From assembly GCA_963573315.1 (NCBI GenBank), contig OY752142.1:1922001-1986000 (forward strand): a DNA stretch of 64,000 nucleotides, read 5' to 3'. Both the position numbers and the translations under genes were made by a program. Below the pieces are notes generated by a model. That model ran no database searches, had not been told where the DNA came from, and saw only the letters and a list, made by a program, of their open reading frames with translations. This DNA is from Entomortierella parvispora. Lineage: Eukaryota > Mortierellomycota > Mortierellomycetes > Mortierellales > Mortierellaceae. Shown in pieces: positions 49,041 through 61,350 of the stretch; position 1 is the first letter of the stretch, and every line of letters starts with the position of its first letter.

Positions 49041-50103
49041 ATGGATCTCTTTCAAAGCGTCCTCGAAAACTTTAGCCAGCACTCCTCGGCTGTTGCCAAC
49101 AACGATGAAGGTACAAACTGCTCCTTGTTACCTTCACATCCACCTCTCTTTTTTGATAGCGGTTCAGTGAGAACTCTTTCAGGAATAAGTCTCTTCTTTG
49201 TACGCATCAAGAGTGTGTCTTTCTGGACCTTTTTTTTTTTTTTTTTTTTTGTGCCTTATCCACTGTTCAGGCGACGCAAAAGTCGGCAGCAAAGGACAGA
49301 AAGGAGCAAGAACCCTTGATGGAGCAACCGTCTCAAAAACACTACAAGGGCAGATATCTTGTCCAGTCTCCATCGTCTTTCACTATCTCTCTCTCTCTCT
49401 CTCCATTTTTTTTTCACACGCCAGAACACGTCTTCTCTTGTGTCCGTTTCTGTACCCCTTTCAACTTTTTCTCCTTTTCGATTCAAACCCCCTGTGTTCG
49501 ATGCATTGCGCTTGGGCCCAAGTTCTTCCTGTAACTGAGGCCGATAACCTTTTTCCGTGATTAACAATGCTTTTTTTTTTTTCTTTATGAATAGACAGGG
49601 AGACCATGGACCAGTCTTTGAACCAAATCAGGAACAATGGTGTGGCTCCTCCTCAGGAGCATGAGATCCACGCTGCCAAGGCCGCTCACGAGAAGGTCTA
49701 CCAGCAAGGAAACAGTGACGTCTCTGACGAGGACCTGGGCAAGGCCGCCGGAGTGGAGGCTTTCCATGCCTACGAGAAGGACGAATCCGCGGCTGCAAGC
49801 CAAGGCAGCAGCGGCGGCGGACAGGGCCAGTTGGTCCAGATGGCTATGGCCGAGGCCATGAAGTTGTTCTCAAGCGGCGGAGGATCCGACAAGGGCGCCG
49901 TGATCCAATCTGCGATCGCTATGGCAATGAAGTTGTTCATGGGCAAATCTGGCGCCGGTGGCGGAGGCGTTTCGCAGTTGATGTCGATGTTCGGTGGCGG
50001 CGGCAGCTCTGGCAGCAGTGGCGGCATGGGCGATATGATGGGCATGCTTGGACAGGCCAGCCAGAACCCCGAGATCTCTGGAATGCTCAAGAAGTTCTTT
50101 TAA
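49041..50103 (+). CDS. Beta-flanking protein-like (DUF7721-type) Gly/Ala-rich protein
   Basis: Exons 49041-49110 and 49595-50103 give 192 residues. A charged N-terminus is followed by an Ala-rich helical part (HAAKAAHEKVYQQG, DEDLGKAAGVEAFHAYEK) and two related segments (LVQMAMAEAMKLFSSGGG, VIQSAIAMAMKLFMGKSG) separated by Gly/Ser loops, then MMGMLGQASQNPEISGML. This alternation resembles the fungal beta-flanking proteins, conserved but of unknown function. Codons are strongly biased, suggesting high expression. The intron is long (484 nt) with a T-tract near 49231-49250, so an extra exon cannot be excluded. Confidence 0.62.
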
Positions 50104-51230
50104 AGAAGGACGGGTCCCTTCAGCTTTGTACATACTATAGTTTCCACCTTTGCAGAAGCCAAAAAAAAAAAAAAGAAAAAAGAAGAAATCAAAAGTAACT
50201 TTTTTGACTGGGGGAGAGATTTCGTCATTTGACACCTTTTGCCTGCTTGGTCAAAGGAGGAGCCCAAGTGCTGCCCTGTTGCCGGGATGGGACAGGGTGA
50301 TCAAGGGACAGGGGTCTTTGGGGTCCGGTGGGGGGGGGGATGGAGGGTTCAGTGGGACAAAGAGAGCGCGAGCAGAGAAAGAGAGGATGCGAGTGAGGGT
50401 GAGCAACACGAAAACAGACACACAGACTGGTGCTGGCGCTGGAACTCCTTCCTCCCCCTGTGTGTCTGTCTGTCACTCACTCACTCACTCTCTCTTTCTT
50501 TCTCTCTCTCTCTTTGTGCCCCGCCCCTTTTTTTCCCTGCGCGCACCTCGTTCTCTTTGCTGCATGCAATCTCTTTCGCTCTTAATCTCTTTCCATCATC
50601 CCTCTTTCTCCTCCTCATTGTCGCCCCATCCCCCCCTTCCTTCCCCATCCGACCGAGGTCATCGCATCCCCTCTTAATTCAAACACAGCCAGACCCAAGG
50701 ACAGCCCCCCTCATCATTTCCTGCTCCTCCACTTCCTCTCTCCTCGCTCATCTTTTTCCCTGGCCGTCCACACCTTGTTCCCCTCCCGTGCCACCATCGC
50801 TCCGAGCAAAGCAACCTTCGCCTCGTTCTTCCTTCCACACAGACCAAGGCCAGGACCCTGTGAACGAACCAGCGAGTCTTCCATCGTATACCCCCGAGGA
50901 CATTTCGCCCTCTTTATTTCCATCAAGCACAGCACACAGCACAGCACAGCATTGCACTGCAGCTCCACCCACCCATCCCACTTGGTGCCGCTGTAATTAC
51001 CTCCCTTTGCCTTTCTTTCTTAACCTACCAACTGCATACTGTCATTCCTCCCCTCGTCCCTCTTTCGCCCTTCCTACTCCTAATTTCGCTCTTCAGTGCC
51101 GGGTTCCTCTCGCTTGCGTTAATACGACCTCTCCAGGATTAAACTCATTTCGCCAAGCAGAAAAGAAAAAAAGAGACCCCAATCGTCCTCTGCATTTCCA
51201 CGCGAATAGTACACCTCTTCGTCATCGCAC
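50104..51230. other. Intergenic region with microsatellite and CT-rich leader
   Basis: No gene supported although several frames are open. An A-tract lies at 50161-50175, a (TCAC)n/(TC)n microsatellite at about 50472-50515, and the remaining 700 nt are C/T-rich, fitting a long leader of the phosphatase gene. Confidence 0.55.
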
Positions 51231-54200
51231 ATGTCCTCCGCTATATCCTTCGTCCCCTCAGGGCGACCCTCGATTGCCAGCCCAAACGACGAGGACCCCA
51301 GACCCAGTTCCACGTCAGTCGTGGCGACGTTGCGCCACAGTCCAAGGTTGCTGCTCCGCAAGTCGGCCAGTGCGCTAAAGGAACCGCCTCAGAGTCCCGA
51401 CATCTTTGCTCGAGGTGCAGGACCGTCCCTGAGGGCATCGACCCGCCTCCAGACCAGGAACACGAGCGCTCGACTCATGAATTCCCGGCCAAAGAGATCT
51501 TCAAGACAGCTCCAACAACCACAGCAGGACCAACAGAGCGAACAACGACATGCGTCAAGTAGCAACAACGGCGGCCAGCCATCGCAATATACCAACAATA
51601 TGACCAGCAACCTGACCGCAACACCCTCGACCACCCAAGCTTTGCCCGCCACAACCACATCTGCAGTTTTCCCAGAGAGCCTTCGCCAAGATCCGAATGG
51701 TGTGGTCATGGAGAGTGCTATCCAGACTCGCTCTCTGCGTTCCTTGTCTGCCTCAGGCGGTATGACACCGACCGAGTCTACCACCAGTTATACCATGTCT
51801 AGTCCTTCCTCCAGGATTCTAGCAGCTTCAGGACATCAACCAACGTCTATTGCCACTGAGGAAACCAACGGATCCGTAACAAACGGCGGCGACAGGCGTT
51901 CCAGGGTAGCCACCCGTAGTACCTCCCAGACGAGGGATTCGACCCGATCCAGGAGTAGTCGAACCCGAGCCAGAACCCGAGCCATGCCTCTCAAGACCCT
52001 CAAAGGACCAGGGGTTCAAATGGACGAGGAAGAAAAGTCAGACGAGGATGATGATGACGAGGATGACCCACAAAACCGCTATCACCTAAGATCACCCGCA
52101 CATCATCGACGTCCTCGCCCTCTGTTGAAGCGTCCCTCCCCTGAATTGGCCTCAAACGCAGCTTCGGACATTTCCAGACTAACCCTGACTCCTCGTCTCA
52201 CTCGATTGGGAGCGCGCCATGAGTCCGGTCATGACTTTGACGATGATCTGGAGCAGGACCAGGAATTGTTGGCTGTGACCTCTAGTGGCACCGGCGCCGG
52301 TAGGAGTCGACTCTCAAGGAATTTGGAAGAAAAGAACAAGGTGGACCACCAGGATGGTCGACGGTCTCGGTCTAGCACGAGCTCCACCAGTAGTAACCAG
52401 GAAAACAAACCCGTGTCCACTACCGTTTACACCTCGTCAGGAACGCATGTTGCCCCCAAGAAGACAAAGAAGAAATCTGTAGGCCTTCACAAAGTTCCGA
52501 GCTTGCCCTCCAGTTGTCGTCGACTTCGAGGCAGGACTACAAAGATTGCAAAGATGGGCATCGATAAGGGTCTAGGCAGTGTCGAAGACGAGGACGATAT
52601 TGAGGACGACGGCGAAGATGAAGATGAAGATGAGGACGAGGAGGAGTTCGAATCTTATCCTCGCAGTGACCAAGACGAGGAGATGACTGATGTTCAACAG
52701 ATGCCACCTGGTTTGAGTCTACGTCAACAGCCAACAGAGGACATTTCTGGATGGACTACCAAAGAAGGGTTTATCGCGTCAAAACCAGAGGCGTCCCTGG
52801 CGGCAGCAGCAGCAGGAGGAGGCACCATGGGTTTTCATGCAAAACGAAAAGTTGGTGACGAGGACATGGAAGATCCCACAGCCTCCATTTCTCTGGACGA
52901 AGGTCAAGTAGTCAGCACAAAGTTGGCGAGAATTGACGAAACTGCAGACAGTGACAAGAATGGCTATATGAAGACGTTTTACAACATCCTTAAGAGTCCC
53001 AGAGATGAAGGTACGAAAGAAACGCGCGAAAAGGAACACCATCCTGCATAGATCTAAAACAAACAATTGGTCGGTTGCTTTTGCGAGAAGAATTACAAAG
53101 AAATGCTGTACTCACTTTCCTGTTTGTTTCTTGGTTTTCAAACCTTGATAGATGACGAAGGAATTCTGTCTTCAGAATCAGAAGATGCCGATTTGGAATC
53201 CGAGGACGACGACGATGACTTTGAGGAAATCGATGTGTATGTGATCTTGGCCTCTGCCTCTTGCTAACAGCATGTTTAGTGCCATATCAAGTTACGACCT
53301 CACGCTAGCAGTTGAAACTAACTCGTGCTTCTTTTTCCCCTTGTCCAACAGCTGGGAATTTATTGCTACTTTGCCGCCTTTGGGGCCATTGCCTCTCAAC
53401 TTTTCGTTCACGATGCCTGAAAGGACTAGTGCCACGCCACCCATTACCCTTGTCTTGGACATTGATGAAACTCTTGTGCATTGTGCCACACGACCTCTTG
53501 GTAACGCTTTTGACTGCTATTTTGCACAAGTAGTTTGAGATCCAGATAAGCAGTGGATTTTAACAGAAGGTTTCTAATCCTACTCACGCTCTTTTTCAAT
53601 TAGATTCACCTGATATGATCTTTCCAGTCGAGTACAATCAAGAGACATGGGAGGTTTACGGACGGATTCGACCGGGCATGCACGAATTTTTAGGTAACTG
53701 TCTTGGAAACTTGTTGGACCTTTGTTTTATTTTCATGGTGTTCTAACGTGTTATGTGCGTGATCTTTCTTTCCATTCGCCAGAGAAAATGTCGACAAAGT
53801 TTGAGGTGATCACCTTCACGGCTAGCCAGGAGTGTTATGCAGAGGCGCTGCTCAAGCTGATTGATCCCGACAAAAGGTTTATCAAGCATCGGTACTATCG
53901 CGACTCTTGTGTGCCAGTCTTTGGCAACTACGTCAAGGTAAAATGCCGGATATTCTGCCCAAGGAAGCAAGGATAATCGAGTGCTAAACGAACGACGAGA
54001 CTAATTCCCTATTATGTTTGTTTTCATTTTCCAGGATTTGAGGATCCTGAATCGAGACTTGTCAAAAGTAGTAATTATTGATAACTCGCCTCAGGCTTTT
54101 GGCTATCAAATCTCGAATGGTATTCCGATTGAGTCTTGGTACGATGACAAGAGTGATCGCGAGCTTGCCAAGGTCATGTCTTTCTTGGAGACATTAGAAG

Positions 54201-54643
54201 GAGTAGACGATGTGCGACCCAAGATCGATGAGCAGTACAAATTACAGGAGAGGATTCACAAAGCTGTGGCCTTGGCGAGTCAACATCAACTGAACAGCAT
54301 GAGTGCGCTCGGTGGACTTGGAACGACCCTTGGATCCGGCTCTGCGTCCATCACGGCCACGGATGACCAGCAACCAGAATCAATATCCTGCAGCAGCGCC
54401 AATAGCCTTGCGAGTCTGCAAAGCATGGTCCCGGATAATGTGGATATGGATGCGAATATGGACGATGCCGAAAAGATGGCCTCGGCGTCAGATGATGATG
54501 AAGAGGACGACGATGGTTCAGAAAGGATGACTCGTGGCAGAAGAAGACGCGCCAACGCCAACAAGGGACAACATGGTGGTCGAACCGGGATGACCATGAA
54601 GACCCGATCCAACAGTTTGGACTTGGACAAGATCTCTCTCTAA
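51231..54643 (+). CDS. CTD small phosphatase-like (FCP1/NIF domain, CTDSPL2-type)
   Basis: Exons 51231-53010, 53152-53236, 53352-53500, 53604-53693, 53783-53937 and 54035-54643 give 955 residues. The first 590 residues are disordered and acidic/Ser/Arg-rich. The phosphatase domain (about 630-800) has the catalytic LDIDETLVH (DxDxT), [36 protein letters not shown] and [14 protein letters not shown], followed by [11 protein letters not shown]. This order is that of CTDSPL2/HSPC129 HAD phosphatases, relatives of Fcp1 and Nem1. A substrate cannot be read from sequence. An acidic, Arg-rich C-terminal tail follows. Confidence 0.92.
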
Positions 54644-57123
54644 TATATTCGGTTACTGATACACGAAAGGAATCTCAAGCCCTGCCTTCCCTTCACTCCC
54701 CCCATCTTTCTTTCCATGGTTGAGTAGCTCTTACCCTACTTGATCAGTAGATAGATTCACTACAAACTCCCATTGTTTTAAATGTTTCTTGTCTTTTCAT
54801 TGTACAAAACCAAGCTTTTTTGTTTGTCTCTGGTAGTGTTCCGGACTTCAATTGAAAAAAACTGTCATACCAATGCTATTGATCTCCGTATCAGATCGAC
54901 ATCGCGTGGGTGGTGACGAGGAGTCTCCTGAATACATGCAATTAGGTATATGAGCTATTGAAGGAGGGCTGGGAACAAAAGTGGAGGAAATCGGGAGGAA
55001 GAAAGAATTTATCTCCGGGAAAATGAACTGGCAAAAATCTTTGCCACCGCCTGAGTGGTGTAAGAGCATTGAGTGTTCGAGAAAGAAAGTCCTGCTGGGC
55101 TGGCCGTAGAGTCGTTTGTGCGTCCCGGAGCAAGAGGATGTCGGGCCGCACTGTGGAGGTTCACCTCCCCCCTGCCCCCCTTTCACGGGTGCTTCCTAGT
55201 TCTCGATCGGGTAATTTTCATCCGCCCAAAAACCAAAATCCGCTCAGGTCAGGATTCACCCCTCGCTTCGGAACCTTTGGAAGAGGAGACGCAATCAGTT
55301 CCAAGACAATTGAGGAAAAGAGAGCCCTTCTTTCTGGGTAGACTGCTGCAGAGGTTCAAGTCTTGATCGGGTCTCGGGGGAAAATGGGAAGCGGAGAGCG
55401 AGCGTGCCATGGCCAGTGATTTCCTTGCCGGCATTACGTGGGGTGACTTGAAAAAGGGAGGGAAGGGCGATGAGATATAGAGAAAGGGTGGCATCGGCCG
55501 CAAATTTGGACCACGGACCTGATCGGTGCCCGACGCAATTGAACCAGGCAGCTTTGTTCCAACCCCAAAAAGCTACCTACCCCAGAGGTGTTTACTACGC
55601 CCATCAATTTTACTAATAAAATGCTTGGGCCAAGACAGAGAGAGAAGATCAACAACAACGACAACAACCATGGTGGCAACAAACACCCAAAAAACAACAC
55701 CAATAAATAAAAAAACGATCCGAGTAATTGCTGTCATGTGGGAAGGAGCTGAGCTGGACGGGAGGATCAATGAATGGCTCCTGTAGCCAGTTAGAGTTTC
55801 ACCATTTTTGAATCTCCTTCTCGCAGGTGGACTCGAAAATTTGGGCGACAGAACACACGCGCCCACATTTGATTCAAGTCAACACACCGGAGTGGAGTTG
55901 GACCGGGCAGGCGTGCATGTTGCTCCGCCGGGTTGGAGTCGGGATGTTTGACGTGGGACATGAGGCGTGGGCGTGGAGAACCCTGGTCATCGTCTCGTGG
56001 CATGGTTGGTTCCATTCTCCAGAGATTTTTTGTCGGGGTATTTTCATTGGACAGCCGGTCCCCTTCAATTGCTTTGCACCCTTCTTTCAACGCAATTTTG
56101 GGCGAAGGTAAGCGCGTACAACGGATCTCCCTGTTGCCGCTGCCAGAGGGCATGAGAGCATCCTGGCGACCATGGTGTGGCTGGACTCTGAATAAAGCAT
56201 CTTTTGGTTTGGCTCATCCGTTGGTGGTTGCACAGAAAACAGGGCAGGGGCCTTTGAAGGAACAGCAACGGGCACATCAACTAAAGAAGAGAGACGAGAC
56301 TAGGAGGAATAGCTTGCAACCTCAACAAACGACAAGGCCAGGCCAAGAGAACGTACAGTAGATTTCACAATGGAACATGAAGGAGCAGCCGCACTTTACT
56401 TTGGACCAGGTACATGCGTACACACACACTCGCACAGGCAGCAGAGACGCAGACAGACAGATCGGGCATGGGCGGAAGGGGCAAGGATAGATTATCAGTC
56501 CTTTTGGTTGCGTCGACGTCCATCTCGGGAGCCAACAACAGGAAGGAGAGAGTAAGAAAGAAAGAAAGAAGAGAAAGGAAACACAGCAAGCAAGAAAAAA
56601 CATATGAAGAGAGAGAAAGAGCCTGCGAGCGAGTCATCCATCTTGGCTGTTCATGAGAGGAGGAGGAGAGACAGGCAAAAAAAAAAAAAAAAAAAAAAAG
56701 TCCTTCCCCACACACTGGCACCTCACACCTCAACCTCACACCCACTATTTCTCCAAGTACTCGTGCCTTTGTTTTCTCTCTTCTTTACTTCATTTCTCTC
56801 TTCTTCTTCTTGCTTCACTTCCCTTTCCTTCCCTTTCCTTCCCCCTGCTGCGCTCTTTTTCTCTCCTCTCCTCTGCGTTTCGTTGTCCTTGCCTTCCTTT
56901 CCTTCCTTCTGTCTCTCTTCCGCAATTGTCTGTGCAAACAAACCATCCCTCACGCCACCTCTCGACTCCATCCTTGCTCTCTTTCGCTCTCTCCACACGC
57001 CTTCCATTCATTCTTTCCCTCTTTTCTTTTCTCCTCTCTTCTATTCGTTCTTCAAACCTTCATTCGTTCTTTCCCCACACTCTTCCTCATACTTCTCGGC
57101 ACATTGACGCTGCTTCCCTGGCC
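54644..57123. other. Largest gene-poor stretch in the window (2.5 kb)
   Basis: I see no supportable gene or RNA. Short frames on both strands lack codon bias and homology. From about 56540 to 56600 the DNA is GA-rich, an A-tract of more than 20 nt lies at 56677-56699, and 56740-57100 is almost pure C/T. The last part is probably leader of the Zn2Cys6 gene. Regulatory or unrecognised non-coding content is possible. Confidence 0.5.
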
Positions 57124-60100
57124 ATGACAAAGATCAAGCCCAGGCTCATTGCCCGCATCTCCTGCCAGGAGTGCCGTCGACGAAAGACCCGCTGCAACTT
57201 TGATGGTCAGAGCCAAAAGTGCTCCACGTGTGCCCGTATTGGCACCGCCTGCATCTTTGCCCAGAAGAACGGCGTCGTTCTCGATATGGACAAAGTCATG
57301 GAGGAGAATAACCCACATCTCGTCCATCAACGTGAGAAGGAGCAGCGGGCCAAGGACCGCGCCAAGCTCAGCGGTCAATATGGTTCCTCCTCTTCTGGCC
57401 CCACTCTGGCACCTGCCACTGACTTCTCGGCCTACTCTAAATCCACTCCCTCGACCTCATACATGTCTGGCGCTGGCCCTCATTTCCACAACAGACCCAG
57501 CAGGAGCAATAGCACCTCTGGCACCACACCTTTCATTTCAAGGACGTCTTCCACCGAAGATCTATCTCAGGTTATGGATCGCCTACAGATCGATGCCTTT
57601 GGTATTGCGCCCCATACTCTCCGGAGCTTTAGTCAAGTAGCTGGGGACAATGACTCGGCAGCGAACTCGTCGGGCGAGTACTCTGATGCCGAGTCTGCCG
57701 ATCCTTCATCCTCGGTTTTTCATGACACCCCCGATCCGGATCAGAGCAAGCCGAGTCCAGACTTGAGCAAGCGAAATAGTCATCGATCCTCGAGAAGCAG
57801 ATCCGTTCCCCTGGTGGATGTCCAACCCGATCTGATCGATCTGTACTTTCAACACGTCCATCCTTTCCTGTTGGTTCTTCACAAGCCATCGTTCTTTCGA
57901 CGTCTGCATGACCCAAAAGATCCCGTGCCCGACTTTTTACTCGCTGCCATGTATGCAGTGGCGTCGCACTACGCACCGGGGCGTGAGCAGGATGGGCGGC
58001 GATACTTTCAGTTCTGGCTCAGTCGGCTAGATGATACTCTCGACAAACCTCGATTATCGACTATCCAGGCATTACTCATGATCATCAAGTACCAAGAGGG
58101 CGTCAAACAGACTGGCTTTTACTTCCGAACGTACATGTACACTCAGATGGTGATTGTTCTGGCACGGGTAAGAGGTCCTTTCGACATTTATCTTCATGAC
58201 CATCGGTCTATTTTGCTCTCGTCTAGCTTTCTGCTTCTCGCCCGCATCGACGAGCTATGACGACTCGCGGCTGAACATCCACCCTTTCTCCTTATTTTTA
58301 TTTTCGCCTTTACAGGAGCTCCAATTGCACAAGACTACGCCCGTCAATGCCAAGCTAGACCCTGAGAGCCACGAAGTCCGTAGGAGACTCTTTTGGTCAA
58401 TCTTTGTTCTGGATCAGTTCCTCTCAGTCTCGCAAGGACGTACCATGAGCTTCAGAGAGGTCGAGCCCGAGGCAGATTTACCCCGCACTGACAACGAGGA
58501 TCCTAACGACCCAGAGGAGATTGAGGTGATCGAGAATGCGGTTGAATACATCAAACTGGTCAAGATCGACCACCAGGCTTTGATCCTTGTCCGAAAGTTC
58601 CTGACAAAGATCGTCACACCTGAAGAGACGATTCCTCAAGGTCTCTTCCTACACCAAGCTATGCTCTCTTGGAAAGCCAACCTTCCCGCTCGTCTTCAGC
58701 TGGCTCCGAACATGTCACCCCATACCCCCTTCGTGGCCCTGCTCCACATTCTCTACCACGCCTGCGCCATTATGATTCAGCGCTGTTATTGTGAAGATCC
58801 CAGCATCAACCATCTCGAAATTGCAGCAGTTTCAAGGGAAACCTGCACAGTCTCTGCGACCAGCATCACCGTGATCACCGATGATCTCTATACAAACCAT
58901 GGAATGCTCCCATTAAGCTACCCGATCCGTGGCTGCTACTTTGTCATCTACTGTCTAATCGCTGCGGCCACGATTCAAGTGAGTGACATTCGGCATGGAG
59001 GCAACAGTACCATCATGTTCAAAAGGTCTCTGGCGCTTTTGAATATGATTTTGAGGCGATCAACAGCGGTCGATATTGAAAAAGAGGTTGAGCTACTCAA
59101 AAGCTCCCTGGACTCGAATATGGAAGGGCCTGCATCCTCTAGTCCTTCGTCTGCAAATGCCAACACTGCGCACTACGATCATCGTCCTGCTCTCAAGCCC
59201 ATCTTGCCATTATCTCAAAAGTATGGATCTAGGATGAGCTTTAGTAGCTCTGGTGTCACCCCTGTCCGCGTTCGCAAGATTTCTCCAAAGTCACCATCAA
59301 GTTCTCATTCAAGTGCACCCTTGGTCAAGGCTCCGGCTCAGTCTCAAAATACCCAAGGCACTTACACATCGACGACATCGAGTGACATGCGACGACAGGA
59401 TGGACAGTGTCCAGAGGTAAAATCCACCCATGTGGGATCCATGGACATGTCTGCTTCACCGCAACTTATTGACGATGACCTGGATCTCTGCATAAAGTCT
59501 TCACCTTCACCCGAGATGGCCTCTCGACCCATCACTGCCAGTATAAGCAGCGCTTTGGATACTTCGGCTATGGAGAATACCGAATCGTATCTCCAATCCG
59601 TCCCTACATTCCTCGCACCAACTTCGTTGCCACCAGACTTTAATGAATTTGCGTTGTCGCGTCAGCAATCCGTGGGTGATCAAAATACCGCTCCTCTGCT
59701 ATCCCTCACTCAATTTTTGGCCTTTCAGCAGGAGCAGCAACGCCTACAGAAAGAGCAGGCGCAAAGACAACAACAACAACAACAACAACAACAGCAGCAG
59801 CAATCAAGTTTCACTGCTTTGGAGAGTCTAACGACGGACCAGATTCAAGAGCATTTGCGACTACTTCAACAACACCAGGCATTACAAATGCAGCAGATCC
59901 AACAACAACAACGGCAACAGCAACTCTTTCAGACGCAGCAGGACCCGGCTCTTGTCAGCGCGTTCTTGAACAATTTGCAAAACTTGAACAATTATCAGCA
60001 GTTAAACTCGGACCGAGAACAAAACGAACTCTTGTCCATGTTAGACTCGTCCCTTCTCAACTATGGCGCTGAAGACACTTCCAATAGTCAGACCTCCAAC

Positions 60101-60472
60101 AATCGGGTGCCTTCGTCTCTTTCTCCGTCAAACGAGTCCATGTCGTCAACCGCATTCAGTCCTGAGCCCAGCGTCAACAACACCTCTTTTCAATCAGGAT
60201 TTTTCTTGCCGGACGGTCAGCAGCGTACTCTCTCCTTGGACGAGCCTGGCTTAAACGACTCGACGGCTTTGGGAAGGCACTATCAGCATCAGAGTCCAAG
60301 CTTAAAAGATACCCCTTCCCCAGAGTCATTTCCGATCCTCGACATGTCTAGCTCGTTCCCAGGATATGTTGGAGGTGATAGCGCAGTGCCTTTTGGAGTT
60401 CGACAAGCGCTTGGCGACGCAGAGAAGCTGTTTAAATTCCAGGCCCAGACAAGCTTGCCTGGCGATTCTTGA
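57124..60472 (+). CDS. Large Zn2Cys6 transcription factor with fungal_trans domain
   Basis: Exons 57124-58167 and 58316-60472 give 1066 residues. The zinc cluster (C14 onward) reads SCQECRRRKTRC, then KCSTC and C six residues on (C-x2-C-x6-C-x8-C-x2-C-x6-C). The middle homology (fungal_trans) region spans about residues 235-650 with HPFLLVLHKPSFFRRL, RRRLFWSIFVLDQFLSVSQGR and SYPIRGCYFVIYCLIAAATI. The C-terminus is Ser/Pro-rich with polyglutamine encoded near 59769-59800 and more Gln to 59940, a likely activation region. Target genes cannot be inferred. The preceding 2.5 kb gene-poor stretch would be its control region. Confidence 0.88.
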
Positions 60473-61350
60473 TTACAAGTAAATATTATTTATTATAAAT
60501 TGATATACTACTACTCGAGCATACATTTCTCATTCACGGCGAACTTGGCCCTGTGTGCATGCTATGGCCTTTTGGTTGTTATCAACACGCGTTTTGTTTA
60601 TCTTCCGAATTGAATCAGACATGCGCCTTTTTGAATTCGATTCGACTTGTATTCGACTGGATGGTCATTCGACTTGGACCTTGACTGTTATTCGATCCGA
60701 CTTCTATTCGATTCGACTTTTGATTCAGCTTTTGCTCGATTCGACTTTTATTCGATCCGACTTTTCTATTTCGATCCGATTTTTATTCGACTCTAATTCG
60801 ACCCGACTTTTGTTCGATCCGACTTTTGTTCGATCCGACTCAATTCGATTCAACTTTTGCTCGACCCGATGGTCATTCAGTCCGACTTTTGTTCGATCCG
60901 ACTCGTCATTAATAAAACTGCACTCGTTACACAGTCCTTTATCATCCTTTCTTGATTTTGTGATCCAAAACTATGCACTTGGGGTGTGAGAACAACATGA
61001 TTTGTGGTCTCTTGAGCGAACGGTAACATGTCGCTAGTCGATAATACTTTCCAAATTCAAGATCACCAGGCTCCCCGAATTTTTCGTCGAATGGGTATTG
61101 AAGATCTGTAGTTTTTTTAGCACTGGACTCATGGGACCAAGTGCGTTGAGTGTTTCCTGTCTAGAAGAATCGATCTGGATCATAAAATCGAATATCCTTC
61201 ATCGCACACAACGAACAATTATTGGTGGCGTTTTTTGGACTGTTTATCCAATCGCATAAACAATGGTCATGTGATTTATGTTGGTTTGTGCTGCCACAGG
61301 TCTGGACCTGTGGTTCATTCCTTCCACTTCTCCCAACATACAACATCACC
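60473..61350. other. Intergenic region containing the 16-bp degenerate repeats
   Basis: Besides the tandem repeats at 60634-60906, nothing gene-like was seen. A plus-strand frame of 144 codons (60555-60989) is a by-product of the repeats. The last 150 nt hold the promoter of the MYND gene. Confidence 0.55.
60634..60906. repeat. Degenerate tandem repeat, unit about 16 bp (GACTTTTGTTCGATCC)
   Basis: Roughly 15 imperfect copies of a 16-bp unit related to GACTTTTGTTCGATCC follow each other, several exact in the middle and near the 3' end, others with small insertions. The block sits between the Zn2Cys6 and MYND genes. It is a minisatellite; no protein or RNA is evident. Confidence 0.85.

Noticed and set aside
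60555-60989. 144-codon plus frame
   Set aside because: It is produced by the 16-bp minisatellite, which is not phased in threes.
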